The notes beneath the pieces were generated by a model. That model searched no databases. It saw only the letters and a list, made by a program, of their open reading frames with translations, and was not told the DNA's origin. Shown one piece after another: positions 1 through 7,906 of a stretch of DNA of 64,000 nt (positions are counted from its first letter, which is position 1; every line of letters starts with the position of its first letter). Source of the DNA: Kineococcus rhizosphaerae (GTDB lineage Bacteria > Actinomycetota > Actinomycetes > Actinomycetales > Kineococcaceae); contig NZ_PVZF01000008.1 in NCBI RefSeq assembly GCF_003002055.1, positions 186,001 to 250,000 of the forward strand. The letters are read 5' to 3'. Made by a program: the position numbers and the translations under genes.

Positions 1-1
1 G

Positions 2-103
2 GGCGGCACGGGGCTGGTGTTCGTGGTGTTCGGGGTGGCGTTCGCCGTGGCGGCCTCGGCGAGCTTCCTGCTGCCGGAGCGCCGGGGAGCGGCTCTCGAC
101 TAG
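2..103 (+). CDS. C-terminal end of an MFS-type transporter (partial)
   Basis: Only the last 33 codons are present; the gene begins before the window. The encoded tail has one hydrophobic helix (GLVFVVFGVAFAVAASASFL) followed by LPERRGAALD. That is how the last transmembrane helix and short cytoplasmic tail of major facilitator superfamily transporters often look. The stop codon is the first TAG of a tandem 11-bp repeat. The substrate cannot be judged, and the family call rests on this tail alone. Confidence 0.5.
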   Translation, partial: GGTGLVFVVFGVAFAVAASASFLLPERRGAALD

Positions 104-133
104 CGGTCGACTAGCGGTCGACTAGCGGTCGAC
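101..133. repeat. Three tandem 11-bp repeats giving stops in six frames
   Basis: TAGCGGTCGAC occurs three times without interruption. Because 11 is not a multiple of three, the TAG triplets at 101, 112 and 123 fall in all three forward frames, and the CTA triplets at 100, 111 and 122 give stops in all three reverse frames. Both the upstream forward gene and the downstream reverse gene end inside the array. Confidence 0.9.
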
Positions 134-508
134 GCGGTAGCTCAGCTCCAGCTCGTCGCCCGGCAGCCCCCGGATGCCCCAGTCGTGCCGGGGCGTCTCG
201 AGGATCACGACCTCGAGGTCGACGGGGGAGATGCCCAGCGTCTGCACGTCGGCGAACAGCCTGCGGTAGAACGCCTTCTTCGTCGCCACGCTCCGGCCCT
301 CGAACATGACGACCTCGACGACCGTGTAGCGCTCGGTGCGGCCGTCGGGGGTCGGGAAGTCCTCGGCGTCCATCGGGAAGAAGCGGTGGAACCGCTTCGC
401 CTCCGGCAGGCCGAGCACCTCGACCGCGGCGCGGTGCAGCACGTCGGACAGGTCGGCGCGGATCGGGCGCAGGTGCTCCGCGCGGCCGTGGACCTTGAAC
501 TGCGCCAC
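122..508 (-). CDS. Tautomerase family protein
   Basis: A 128-residue protein resembling 4-oxalocrotonate-tautomerase-like proteins of the longer type seen in actinobacteria and proteobacteria (AQFKVHGRAEHLRPIRADLS at the start, VATKKAFYRRLF in the middle, HDWGIRGLPGDELELSYRV at the end). The GTG start is chosen because GGAGGAG lies just upstream and because the open frame further upstream is arginine/proline-rich nonsense. Known members isomerise keto-enol substrates using an N-terminal proline; that proline is not visible here, so the activity is uncertain. Confidence 0.75.
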   Translation of the reverse strand: MAQFKVHGRAEHLRPIRADLSDVLHRAAVEVLGLPEAKRFHRFFPMDAEDFPTPDGRTERYTVVEVVMFEGRSVATKKAFYRRLFADVQTLGISPVDLEVVILETPRHDWGIRGLPGDELELSYRVDR

Positions 509-549
509 CGTCTCCTCCTGCTGTGCCGTCGGTCCGCCCGGGCGGGCGG

Positions 550-1140
550 TCAGGTCCTGCTCGCGCCCAGGCTCGCGGCGGCCTCGGCCTCCAGGGCGGC
601 GAGGTCGACGAGCAGGCTCGCCGCCCCGTACAACCGGTCGCTGAGGGCGTCCATCCCGGGCGACAGCAGCGTGAGGTCCCCGCGCTCGGCGAGGTCGGCG
701 AAGATGCCGTCGTTGCTGACGACCACGAACTCGACCGGGTCGGGGACCTTGCGGGCCGCCGCCAGCAGCGCCAGGTCGGCGACGTCGGCGCCGTCGGGGA
801 CGGCCTGGGCGCGGGAGGCGAACTCCTCCAGCCACGGCTGCGAGCGCGCCACCGCCCCGACCTGGCCGGCCAGCGCCACCCGGTCGGCCTGCCGGGCGAG
901 GTCGAGGACGACGGACAACCGGGCGCGCAGCCGCGACGGGCCCGCCCGCAGGTTGTCGAGGTCGACCAGGAGCACGCGGGTCGCGCCCTCACCGGCCCAG
1001 ACGGGGTACCCCCGCACGAGCTCGCGCAGGGCGTCGCTCAGCGGGTCCGGACCCGGGCGGACGATCTCCGGGGCGGGGACGTCGGCGAGGTCGAACCACT
1101 CGTAGTCGGCGTACTCTCCCGGTGCGCCGCCCAGTCCCAT
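550..1140 (-). CDS. NYN/PIN-like domain protein
   Basis: A 196-residue soluble protein. The strand VLLVDLDNL, the helix DVADLALLAAARKV and the segment FVVVSNDGIFADLAERG match the conserved acidic residues of NYN-type (PIN-fold) nucleases: D-D-N, a mid-chain D, then SNDxxF. About 50 residues precede the domain. An ATG start is chosen because GACCCT lies 7 nt before it; a GTG 6 nt further upstream is possible. It lies 41 bp upstream of the tautomerase gene on the same strand. RNase activity is inferred from the fold only. Confidence 0.65.
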   Translation of the reverse strand: MGLGGAPGEYADYEWFDLADVPAPEIVRPGPDPLSDALRELVRGYPVWAGEGATRVLLVDLDNLRAGPSRLRARLSVVLDLARQADRVALAGQVGAVARSQPWLEEFASRAQAVPDGADVADLALLAAARKVPDPVEFVVVSNDGIFADLAERGDLTLLSPGMDALSDRLYGAASLLVDLAALEAEAAASLGASRT

Positions 1141-1217
1141 GCGCACCAGGGTCCCACTGCCCCCTCCGCCACCGCGCCTCAGGGCGGCGTGTCGGAGGTG
1201 GCTGACACGATGAGCCG

Positions 1218-2378
1218 GTGCGCCACGTGAGCGACGACGAACGCCGGGCCCGCCTCGCCGTCCGGCACGCGCTGGCCTCGGGGGTGGCCTCCCCCGAGGA
1301 GGCGACGCGGGCGGTGACCGTCCTGCACGCCACCGAACCCGCGACCGTCCACCTGTCCTGCTGGGCGCGGGTGCCCGGGCTGGCCGTCGCCGACGTCGAG
1401 CGCGCGCTGTACGCCGACCGCACGCTCGTGAAGCAGCTCGCCATGCGGCGCACGCTGTTCGTCGTCCCGCGCGACCTGCTGCCGGCCGTCCTGCCGAGCG
1501 CGTCGGCGCGGGTGGCCGCGACCGAGCGCGCGGCCGTCGTCAAGGACGTCGTGACGGCCGGGCTGGCCGTCGACGGGAACGCGTGGCTGGACGCCGGGCG
1601 GGCGCAGGTGATCGACCTTCTCGGACGCCACCCCGCGGGCCTGCCGGCGCAGGCGGTCCGCGAGGCCGTCCCGGCCATCGACGTCAAGGTGTCCGTCCGG
1701 CCGGGGTCGCAGTGGTCGGCCTCACGGGTCCTGACCCACCTCGGCCTGACGGGGGACGTGGTGCGGGGCGCGAACTCCGGGCACTGGCGGGTGTCGCGGC
1801 CGGCGTGGACGCTGACGCGGGACTGGATCGACCCGCCGGTGCCGTGGAGCGCGGCCGACGGGTACCGGGAGGTCGTGCGGCGCTGGCTGTGGAGCTTCGG
1901 GCCGGGCACCGAGGACGACCTGGTGTGGTGGCTGGGGGCGACGAAGGGCGTCGTGCGCACCGCGCTGGCCGGGCTGGGGGCCGTCGCGGTCCGCCTCGAC
2001 GACGGCTCCACCGGGTGGCTGCTGCCCGAGGACGAGGAGGTGGTCGCCGACCCCGGCCCGTGGGTGGCGCTGCTGCCCGTCCTGGACCCGACGGTCATGG
2101 GCTGGAAGGAGCGCGGGTTCCACCTCGGCCCGCACCGGGAGCGGCTCTTCGACCGCAACGGCAACGCGGGCACGACGGTGTGGGTGGACGGCCGGGTCGT
2201 CGGCTGCTGGGTGCAGGACGCCGCCGGCGTCGTCCACCTGCGGCTGCTGGAGCGGGTGGGCGCGCGGGCGCGCCGGGCCCTGAGCGCCGAGGCCGAGCGG
2301 CTCACGGCGTGGCTGGGCGGGGTGAAGGTGGGGACGGTCTACTCCTCGCCGGCGATGAAGGACCCCGTCGTCTGCTAG
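1218..2378 (+). CDS. Winged-helix DNA-binding domain protein (HTH_42 family)
   Basis: A 386-residue protein of the actinobacterial winged-helix family PF06224, related to the DNA-crosslink-repair proteins YcaQ/AlkX. Features are an N-terminal LAVRHALA segment, the SCWARVPGLAVADVERAL and LAMRRTLFVVPRDLLP blocks typical of the family, a central helical part and a C-terminal WVDGRVVGCWVQ strand. The GTG at 1218 is preceded by CACGAT and 6 nt, which suits a leaderless transcript; a GTG three codons later is possible. It converges with the MBL gene with one base between stops. A repair role is known only for distant relatives. Confidence 0.75.
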   Translation: MRHVSDDERRARLAVRHALASGVASPEEATRAVTVLHATEPATVHLSCWARVPGLAVADVERALYADRTLVKQLAMRRTLFVVPRDLLPAVLPSASARVAATERAAVVKDVVTAGLAVDGNAWLDAGRAQVIDLLGRHPAGLPAQAVREAVPAIDVKVSVRPGSQWSASRVLTHLGLTGDVVRGANSGHWRVSRPAWTLTRDWIDPPVPWSAADGYREVVRRWLWSFGPGTEDDLVWWLGATKGVVRTALAGLGAVAVRLDDGSTGWLLPEDEEVVADPGPWVALLPVLDPTVMGWKERGFHLGPHRERLFDRNGNAGTTVWVDGRVVGCWVQDAAGVVHLRLLERVGARARRALSAEAERLTAWLGGVKVGTVYSSPAMKDPVVC

Positions 2379-2379
2379 G

Positions 2380-2997
2380 TCACCAGCCGCGGGCGCGCCA
2401 CTCGGCGAGGTGGGGGCGTTCGGCGCCGATCGTCGTGGGTGCGCCGTGCCCGGGGTGCACGACGGTGTCGTCGGCCAGGACGTCGAACAGGCGGACGCTC
2501 ACGTCGTCGAGCAGCGACGTGAAGCGCTCGGGGTCGCCGTTCGTGTTCCCGACGCCGCCGGGGAACAGCGAGTCGCCCGTGAAGACGTGGTCGGGTCCGT
2601 CGGGGTCGCGCAGCAGCAGGGCCACCGAGCCGGGGGTGTGCCCGCGCAGGTGGACGACCTCCAGCAGGACGTCCCCGACGCGGACGACGTCACCGTGCTC
2701 GAGCCGGTCCTGGACGGGCAGGGGGAGGTCGTCGGCGTCGGCGGTCCCCGCGGCGGTGCGCGCACCGGTCGCCTCGACGACGGCGGCGAGCGCCCCCACG
2801 TGGTCGTGGTGGCGGTGGGTGGTGACGACGAGGTCGAGGGTGCCGTCGACGAGCGCGAGGAGCGTGTCCGGTTCGGCGGCGGCGTCGACGAGGAGCCTGC
2901 GGCCGGTGCTGCGGCACCGCACGACGTACGCGACGTTGTCCGTCGGGCCGACGTGCGCTTCGTCGAGGATCGCCGTGGTCGTCGTCGTGGAGGCCAT
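2380..2997 (-). CDS. MBL-fold metallo-hydrolase (glyoxalase II-like)
   Basis: A 205-residue cytoplasmic protein with a complete metallo-beta-lactamase metal site: HRHHDH (residues 61-66), HLRGHTPGS, FTGDSLF and the closing HPGHG. These provide two-metal binding as in hydroxyacylglutathione hydrolases and related thioesterases. The size fits small single-domain glyoxalase II-like proteins. The ATG start has no Shine-Dalgarno, but TACCGT sits 6 nt upstream, so it probably has its own leaderless promoter despite lying 23 nt behind a membrane-protein gene. The true substrate is unknown. Confidence 0.85.
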   Translation of the reverse strand: MASTTTTTAILDEAHVGPTDNVAYVVRCRSTGRRLLVDAAAEPDTLLALVDGTLDLVVTTHRHHDHVGALAAVVEATGARTAAGTADADDLPLPVQDRLEHGDVVRVGDVLLEVVHLRGHTPGSVALLLRDPDGPDHVFTGDSLFPGGVGNTNGDPERFTSLLDDVSVRLFDVLADDTVVHPGHGAPTTIGAERPHLAEWRARGW

Positions 2998-3003
2998 GGC
3001 GAG

Positions 3004-3009
3004 ACGGTA
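3004..3009 (-). promoter_or_regulatory. -10 element of a leaderless promoter (MBL gene)
   Basis: On the minus strand TACCGT is followed by 6 nt and then the ATG of the MBL-fold gene. No Shine-Dalgarno is present. Confidence 0.55.
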
Positions 3010-3020
3010 CAGAAGGGGCC

Positions 3021-3350
3021 TCAGCGCGACCGGGCGGCGTCCGTGGTGGCCGGTTCGCGCAGGTCGACGACCGCGGGGCGGGCGGCGGGCGGGTGCTCGT
3101 GCACGCGGCGGGCCAGGGCGACGGCGAACCCCATGGTGCACAGGCCGTAGAAGACGGCGCGGGCCGCTTCGCCCTGGGCGGCGAAGCCGCCGAGCAGCGC
3201 CAGGCACCCCAGGGCACCGATGAGGTGCACGAGGTCGATGAAGGAACGCCAGACACCCACCCGTCGATGGTGGCCCCGGACCGGGCCTCGGGCACGACGT
3301 GGGGCGGAAGTCCACCGCCCCGGTCCACGCGTCTTCACGTTGGGTCGCAC
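3021..3350 (-). CDS. Small membrane protein, function unknown
   Basis: A 109-residue protein with two predicted membrane helices (FIDLVHLIGALGCLALLGGF and AVFYGLCTMGFAVALA) and a charged tail. The GTG at 3350 follows TACAGT by 7 nt, which supports a leaderless start. However, the first 30 residues are arginine-rich and unlike the rest, so an internal GTG at 3260 (79 residues) is a real alternative. It lies upstream of the MBL gene. I do not recognise the family. Confidence 0.5.
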   Translation of the reverse strand: MRPNVKTRGPGRWTSAPRRARGPVRGHHRRVGVWRSFIDLVHLIGALGCLALLGGFAAQGEAARAVFYGLCTMGFAVALARRVHEHPPAARPAVVDLREPATTDAARSR

Positions 3351-3374
3351 CTTACGAACTGTAGGTAACTAAGG
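3350..3374 (-). promoter_or_regulatory. TTAC/GTAA dyad overlapping a -10 (possible TetR-type operator)
   Basis: On the minus strand TTACCTAC-A-GTTCGTAA forms two half-sites (6 of 8 positions symmetric) around one base, enclosed by CCTTA/TAAGG. The -10 TACAGT of the small membrane-protein gene lies inside it. This half-site layout is common for TetR-family operators. The region is notably AT-richer than its surroundings. Confidence 0.45.
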
Positions 3375-3445
3375 CGCCCGCCGCCCGCCGGGACGACGTG
3401 ATCTGCCGACGTCCGGGCCGGGGCCTCAGCCGCAGGGTCGGTCCC

Positions 3446-3637
3446 GTGAACACCTACGGGATGGACTGGGAACTGCACGAGGGCCTCGCCCTGCGCGTCG
3501 AGGAGGCCGTGGCCGCCGCCGAACGGGACCGGCTGGTCCGCGAACTGCGCGCCGCCCGCCGGGCCCGGCGCACCGGGCGAGCACGCTGGTGGCCCCGGAA
3601 CCGGCTGCTGCGCAAGGAGATCGCGGTCGGCCGCTGA
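3446..3637 (+). CDS. Small hypothetical protein
   Basis: A 63-residue, strongly charged helical protein (MDWELHEGLALRVEEAVAAA followed by an arginine-rich helix and RWWPRNRLLRKE). No family is recognised. The start may be the GTG at 3446 or the ATG at 3461. Its amphipathic helix and basic tail would suit a small nucleic-acid- or membrane-associated protein, but nothing shows this. It sits 59 bp before the large LuxR regulator, on the same strand. Confidence 0.45.
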   Translation: MNTYGMDWELHEGLALRVEEAVAAAERDRLVRELRAARRARRTGRARWWPRNRLLRKEIAVGR

Positions 3638-3696
3638 GGGCCCGGACGGCGAGCGCCCGGCGATCGGTCGGCGTGCTGTCGGTCCCCGGTGCCACG

Positions 3697-6597
3697 ATGG
3701 CGCACGTGCCCGTCCTGCCTCCCGCCGTCCCCGGGCCGCCCCCGGCCCTGGTGGGTCGCGCGGTCGAGCTCGACGCCCTCGAGGCCGCGCTCGCCACGGC
3801 GCGCGCCGGCACCTCGGTGGGCGTCCTCGTCGAGGCCGACGCCGGGGTGGGCAAGTCGCGGCTCGTCGCCGAACTGGCCGCCCACGCCCGCGAGGCCGGT
3901 GACACCGTCCTGCTCGGGCACTGCGCCTCGGCCGGCGGGGAGACGCTGCCGTACCTGCCGTTCGTCGAGGCCCTCGAACCGCTGCGCGAGCAGGGGCGCT
4001 CCCCGTCGTTCTGGGCGGCGCCGGGCGAGACCGCCGCCGACGTGTCCCAGGTGCAGCTCTTCGACGCGGTCGCCAACGCGCTGACCGGGGCCGCCCGCGA
4101 ACGCCCCGTCCTGCTCGTCGTCGAGGACCTGCACTGGGCCGACGGGGCCAGCCGGGACCTGCTGACGTTCCTGCTGCGCCGGCTGCGCTCCGAGCGGCTG
4201 CTCGTCGTGGCGACCGTCCGCACCGACGACCTGCACCGCCGGCACCCGTTGCGGCCCGTGCTGGCCGAGCTCGGGCGCCTGCCCGGCGTCCGGCGCGTCG
4301 TGCTCGACCCGTTCACGACGGAGGAGACCGCCCAGTTCCTGCGCGACCTCGCCGGCGGGGAGGTGCCGTCCGCCGTGGTGCGCCGCATCCACGCCCGCGC
4401 CGAGGGCAACGCCTACTACTGCGCCGAGCTCCTGCTGGCCGGGGCCGGCACGGGCGGGCGGCTGCCCAGCGGGCTGGCCGACGTCGTGCTCGCCCGGCTC
4501 GAGGCCCTGCCCGGCCCGGTCTCCGAGCTCGTGCGCACCGCCGCCGTCGGGGGGCGCCGCGTGCGGCACGACCTCCTGAGCGCGGTCGCCGGCCTGCCCG
4601 CGGAGGACCTCGAACGGCGCGTGCGCGACGCCATCGCCCTGCGCGTCCTCGAACCCGACGGCGAGGAGGGCTACGCGTTCCGGCACGCCCTGCTGCACGA
4701 GGCCGTCTACGGCGACCTGCTGCCGGGCGAGCGCGTGCGGCTGCACGCCGCCTACGCCGACGCCATCGCCGCCGGTGGCCGGGCGTCGGCCGCGCAGCTC
4801 GCGCACCACGCCCGGCAGAGCAACGACCTGCCCCGCGCCCTGGAGGCGGGGATCGCCGCGGCCGAGGAGGCCGGACGGCTGCGGGCCCCCGTGCAGGCCT
4901 GGCGCCACCTCGAGGAGGTCCTGCCCCTGTGGGGCGCGGTGCCCGACGCCGCCGAGCGCACCGGCACGACGCTGCTGGCCCTGACCCTGCGGGCCTCGCT
5001 GCTGGCCTCCGCGGCGGGGGAGCCCGCGCGCTCGGCGCTCATCGCGCTGGACGCCGTGACGCTGCTGCCGCCCACCGCGAGCCCGGCCGTCGCGGCGGAG
5101 GTCCACGCGCAGTGCGCCTCGGCGCTGTGGGCCTGCGACCGCGCGCAGGAGGCCATCGAGCACGCCCGGCGCGCCCAGGACGCCGGCGCGGACGACCCGG
5201 ACGCCTGGTCGGCGGTGTTCTGGGCGACGGCCGTGGCCGCCCGCTGCTACCTGGGCCTGGACCGCTTCGCCGAGGCCCGCGCCGAGGCCCACCGCGCGCT
5301 GGAGGCGATCGGGGACCGGGACTTCGCCGGGGGCGAGGCGGACGTGCTCATCACCCTGGCGGGTCTGGACAACCTCGACGGCCGGCTCGCCGACGCCGAC
5401 GCCCTCTTCGCCCGCGCCGCCGCCGCGGCCGAGGCCGGCGGCCACCTCGGGACGGCCCTGCGGGCCCGGTACAACCTCGCCGCCGACCGCTACGACCGCG
5501 GTGACCTCGCCGGCGCCCGCGAGGTCCTCGACGCGTCGTGCGCGTGGGCCGCGCAGGTGGGGCTGTCCTGGTCGCCGTACGGCCTGCAGCTGATCGCCCT
5601 GCAGGTCACGACGAGCTTCGTCACGGGGGACTTCGACCGGGCCCTGGCCCAGGCCCGGGCCGTCGGACCGCAGGCCCCGCCCCTGGTCGCCTCCGCGGTC
5701 GGCGTCGTCGTCGCCGAGGTGCTCGCGGCCCGCGGGGCCTTCGAGGAGGCCGACGCCGTCCTGCAGCCCGAGTGGTTCGACGACGTCGAGGACGGCCTGC
5801 CGGCCGCCGCGGCCCACGCGGAGGCGTTGCGCTGGAAGGGAGAACCGGCCGCCGCGGCCGACGTCCTGGTCGGCGCGCTGTTCAGCTACGAGGGCAACGA
5901 GCACCCCAAGCACCTCCTCGGGATCCGGCTGGGGGCCCTGGCCGTCGGGGCCCTGGCCGACGCCGGGTCCGACGGCCCCGACGACGAGGCCCTCGTGCGG
6001 CGGGTCGAGGAGCGGGTCGCCGACCTGGTGCGGACCGGCCAGCCCCGCGCGGGGACCCTGGGCCCCGAGGGGCGGGCGTGGGCGGCGACGCTGCGGGCCG
6101 AGGCCGCGCGGTGGCGCCGCGCACCCGCCGCCGACCAGGTCGCCGCGTGGCGCGAGGTCGTGGAGGAGTTCTCCTACGGCGACGTCCACGACCTGGCCCG
6201 CGCCCGGTGGCGGCTGGCCGAGGCGAGCTTCGCGGCCGGGCTGCGCGAGGAGGCGGTGCTCCTGCTCGACGAGGCCCGCCGGACGGCGTCGCGGCTGCGG
6301 GCCGTCCCCCTGGCCGCGGCCCTGGAGGACCTGGCCCGACGGGTGCGGGCGCGGTCCACCCCGGGCCGCGGTCCGCTGACCTCCCGGGAGCTGCAGGTGC
6401 TCGACCTGGTGGCCGCCGGGCGCACCAACAAGCAGGTGGGGGAGGCGCTGTTCATGGCCGAGAAGACCGCCAGCGTGCACGTCTCGCGGATCTTCGCCAA
6501 GCTCGGGGCATCGTCTCGCGCCGAAGCGGTCTCGATCGGGTTGCGCAGCGGGCTCCTCACCGCCTCCCCGACCGGTCGGGACCACGACGGCGGCTGA
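3697..6597 (+). CDS. Large AAA-ATPase/LuxR-family (LAL-type) transcriptional regulator
   Basis: A protein of about 966 residues. An N-terminal AAA ATPase module has Walker A DAGVGKSR (about residue 48) and Walker B PVLLVVEDLHWAD (about 138). A long middle of alpha-helical TPR-like repeats follows, and the C-terminal 65 residues are a LuxR-type helix-turn-helix (LTSRELQVLDLVAAGRTNKQ and SVHVSRIFAKLG). This is the LAL/MalT-like architecture of ligand-sensing transcription activators common in actinomycetes. The ATG at 3697 is used; the GTG at 3706 has CACGAT 7 nt upstream and may be the leaderless start. Its target and inducer are not evident. Confidence 0.85.
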   Translation: MAHVPVLPPAVPGPPPALVGRAVELDALEAALATARAGTSVGVLVEADAGVGKSRLVAELAAHAREAGDTVLLGHCASAGGETLPYLPFVEALEPLREQGRSPSFWAAPGETAADVSQVQLFDAVANALTGAARERPVLLVVEDLHWADGASRDLLTFLLRRLRSERLLVVATVRTDDLHRRHPLRPVLAELGRLPGVRRVVLDPFTTEETAQFLRDLAGGEVPSAVVRRIHARAEGNAYYCAELLLAGAGTGGRLPSGLADVVLARLEALPGPVSELVRTAAVGGRRVRHDLLSAVAGLPAEDLERRVRDAIALRVLEPDGEEGYAFRHALLHEAVYGDLLPGERVRLHAAYADAIAAGGRASAAQLAHHARQSNDLPRALEAGIAAAEEAGRLRAPVQAWRHLEEVLPLWGAVPDAAERTGTTLLALTLRASLLASAAGEPARSALIALDAVTLLPPTASPAVAAEVHAQCASALWACDRAQEAIEHARRAQDAGADDPDAWSAVFWATAVAARCYLGLDRFAEARAEAHRALEAIGDRDFAGGEADVLITLAGLDNLDGRLADADALFARAAAAAEAGGHLGTALRARYNLAADRYDRGDLAGAREVLDASCAWAAQVGLSWSPYGLQLIALQVTTSFVTGDFDRALAQARAVGPQAPPLVASAVGVVVAEVLAARGAFEEADAVLQPEWFDDVEDGLPAAAAHAEALRWKGEPAAAADVLVGALFSYEGNEHPKHLLGIRLGALAVGALADAGSDGPDDEALVRRVEERVADLVRTGQPRAGTLGPEGRAWAATLRAEAARWRRAPAADQVAAWREVVEEFSYGDVHDLARARWRLAEASFAAGLREEAVLLLDEARRTASRLRAVPLAAALEDLARRVRARSTPGRGPLTSRELQVLDLVAAGRTNKQVGEALFMAEKTASVHVSRIFAKLGASSRAEAVSIGLRSGLLTASPTGRDHDGG

Positions 6598-6626
6598 CGG
6601 CCACCCGCCCGACCCGAGGAGTCCCG

Positions 6627-7091
6627 GTGCACCGCAACGCAGTCGTCGTCGCCCAGGCGTTGCGCGAGGCCGGGGTGCGGGGCGAGGTCGTCGAGCTGAC
6701 GAACTCGGCCCGCACCGCCGCCCAGGCCGCCGCCGTCCTCGGCTGCCCCGTCGGGGCCGTCGCCAACAGCCTCGTGTTCCTCGCCGACGGCGAACCGGTG
6801 CTGGTGCTGACCAGCGGCGGGCACCGCGTCGACGTCGCCGCCACCGCGGCCGCCCTCGGCGCCGGCGACCTCACCCGGCCCAAGGCCCCGGCCGTGCGCG
6901 CCGCCACGGGCCAGCCCATCGGGGGCGTGTCCCCGGTCGGGCACCCCCGTCGGCTGCGGACCCTCATCGACGTCGACCTGCTGCGCCACGACGTCGTGTG
7001 GGCCGCGGCCGGGACCCCGCACACGGTCTTCCCGACGACGTTCGCCGAGCTCGTGCGGATCTGCGACGCCGAGCCCGCCCGGGTGGCCTGA
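6627..7091 (+). CDS. YbaK/EbsC-family aminoacyl-tRNA deacylase
   Basis: A 154-residue single-domain protein of the YbaK/ProX editing family, which hydrolyses mischarged aminoacyl-tRNAs in trans. The conserved lysine region (LTRPKAPAVRAATGQPIGGVSPVGHP) and the preceding VANSLVFLADGEPVLVLTSG strand are intact. The GTG start is preceded by GAGGA. The gene starts 29 bp after the LAL regulator on the same strand, so they may be co-transcribed. Which tRNA is edited (Cys-tRNA-Pro or another) cannot be told. Confidence 0.85.
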   Translation: MHRNAVVVAQALREAGVRGEVVELTNSARTAAQAAAVLGCPVGAVANSLVFLADGEPVLVLTSGGHRVDVAATAAALGAGDLTRPKAPAVRAATGQPIGGVSPVGHPRRLRTLIDVDLLRHDVVWAAAGTPHTVFPTTFAELVRICDAEPARVA

Positions 7092-7150
7092 GCGGGTCCG
7101 TCCCGCTCGGGTACCGGAATGCCCTCCGCGCCGGGTGCCTTGCAGCAGGC

Positions 7151-7831
7151 ATGAGCATCATCGGAATCATCGGCAGCGGAAACATCGGCAGCGTCGTCGC
7201 CCGCCTGGCCGTGGACGCCGGTCACGACGTCGTCATCGCCAACTCCCGCGGCCCGGAATCGCTGGCCGGGCTCGTGGGCGAGCTGGGTCCCAAGGCCCGT
7301 GCGGCGACGACCGCCGAAGCCGCCGCGGCGGGCGACCTCGTGGTGGTGACGATCCCGCTGGGTCGCGTCCCGGACCTGCCCGCCGGGCTGCTGGACGGCA
7401 AGGTCGTCGTCGACACCTGCAACTACTACCCCGAGCGCGACGGCGACATCGCCGTCCTGGACAGCCACGAGCTGACCACCAGCGGGTTCGTGCAGCGCCA
7501 CTTCGCCGGCGCGCGCGTCGTCAAGGCGTTCAACAACATCTTCGCGCAGAACCTCGGGGAGCTGCAGCGTCCCGCGGGGGCCCCGGACCGCACGACCCTG
7601 ACGATCGCCGGGGACGACGAGGAGGCGAAGCGCACGGTCACCGGGTTCCTCGACGCGATCGGCTACGACACCTTCGACACCGGCGGCCTGGCCGACAGCT
7701 GGCGCTTCCAGCGCGACCAGCCCGCCTACGCCGGGGTCTACACCGAGAGCGGGGACCCCGCCGAGCCGCGGCGGCGCACCCGCGAGGAGCTGGCGGCCCG
7801 CCTCGGGGAGGCGGACCGCTCCATCCGCTGA
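7151..7831 (+). CDS. NADPH-dependent F420 reductase-like / NAD(P)-binding protein
   Basis: A 226-residue Rossmann-fold protein with an N-terminal dinucleotide loop (IIGIIGSGNIGS) and the downstream blocks VVVTIPLGRVPDLP, VVDTCNYYPERDG and VVKAFNNIFA. These are typical of the NADPH:F420 oxidoreductase-like family that is abundant in actinobacteria. The final third (GLADSWRFQRDQPAYAG) also matches. F420 use is plausible for an actinomycete, but many family members have unknown substrates. A strong hairpin follows the stop codon. Confidence 0.8.
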   Translation: MSIIGIIGSGNIGSVVARLAVDAGHDVVIANSRGPESLAGLVGELGPKARAATTAEAAAAGDLVVVTIPLGRVPDLPAGLLDGKVVVDTCNYYPERDGDIAVLDSHELTTSGFVQRHFAGARVVKAFNNIFAQNLGELQRPAGAPDRTTLTIAGDDEEAKRTVTGFLDAIGYDTFDTGGLADSWRFQRDQPAYAGVYTESGDPAEPRRRTREELAARLGEADRSIR

Positions 7832-7849
7832 GCACCCGCGTCCCACCCG

Positions 7850-7890
7850 CGTCCCCCCGGACGGCCGGCACCGGCCCGTCCGGGGGGACG
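7850..7890. terminator. Bidirectional hairpin terminator
   Basis: A perfect 15-bp stem (7850-7864 pairs with 7876-7890) around an 11-nt loop lies between two convergent genes. There is no U-tract, as is usual in high-GC actinobacteria. Confidence 0.8.
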
Positions 7891-7906
7891 CGCGGTTCCG
7901 GGGTCG

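Noticed and set aside
111-992. Minus-strand open frame spanning the tautomerase and NYN genes
   Set aside because: Its translation is serine/arginine/proline-rich, and two convincing genes occupy another frame of the same strand.
3454-6585. Very long open frame antisense to the LAL regulator
   Set aside because: It is a product of GC-rich codon bias: its translation is glycine/arginine/valine repeats without domains, and the plus strand encodes a clear AAA/LuxR protein.
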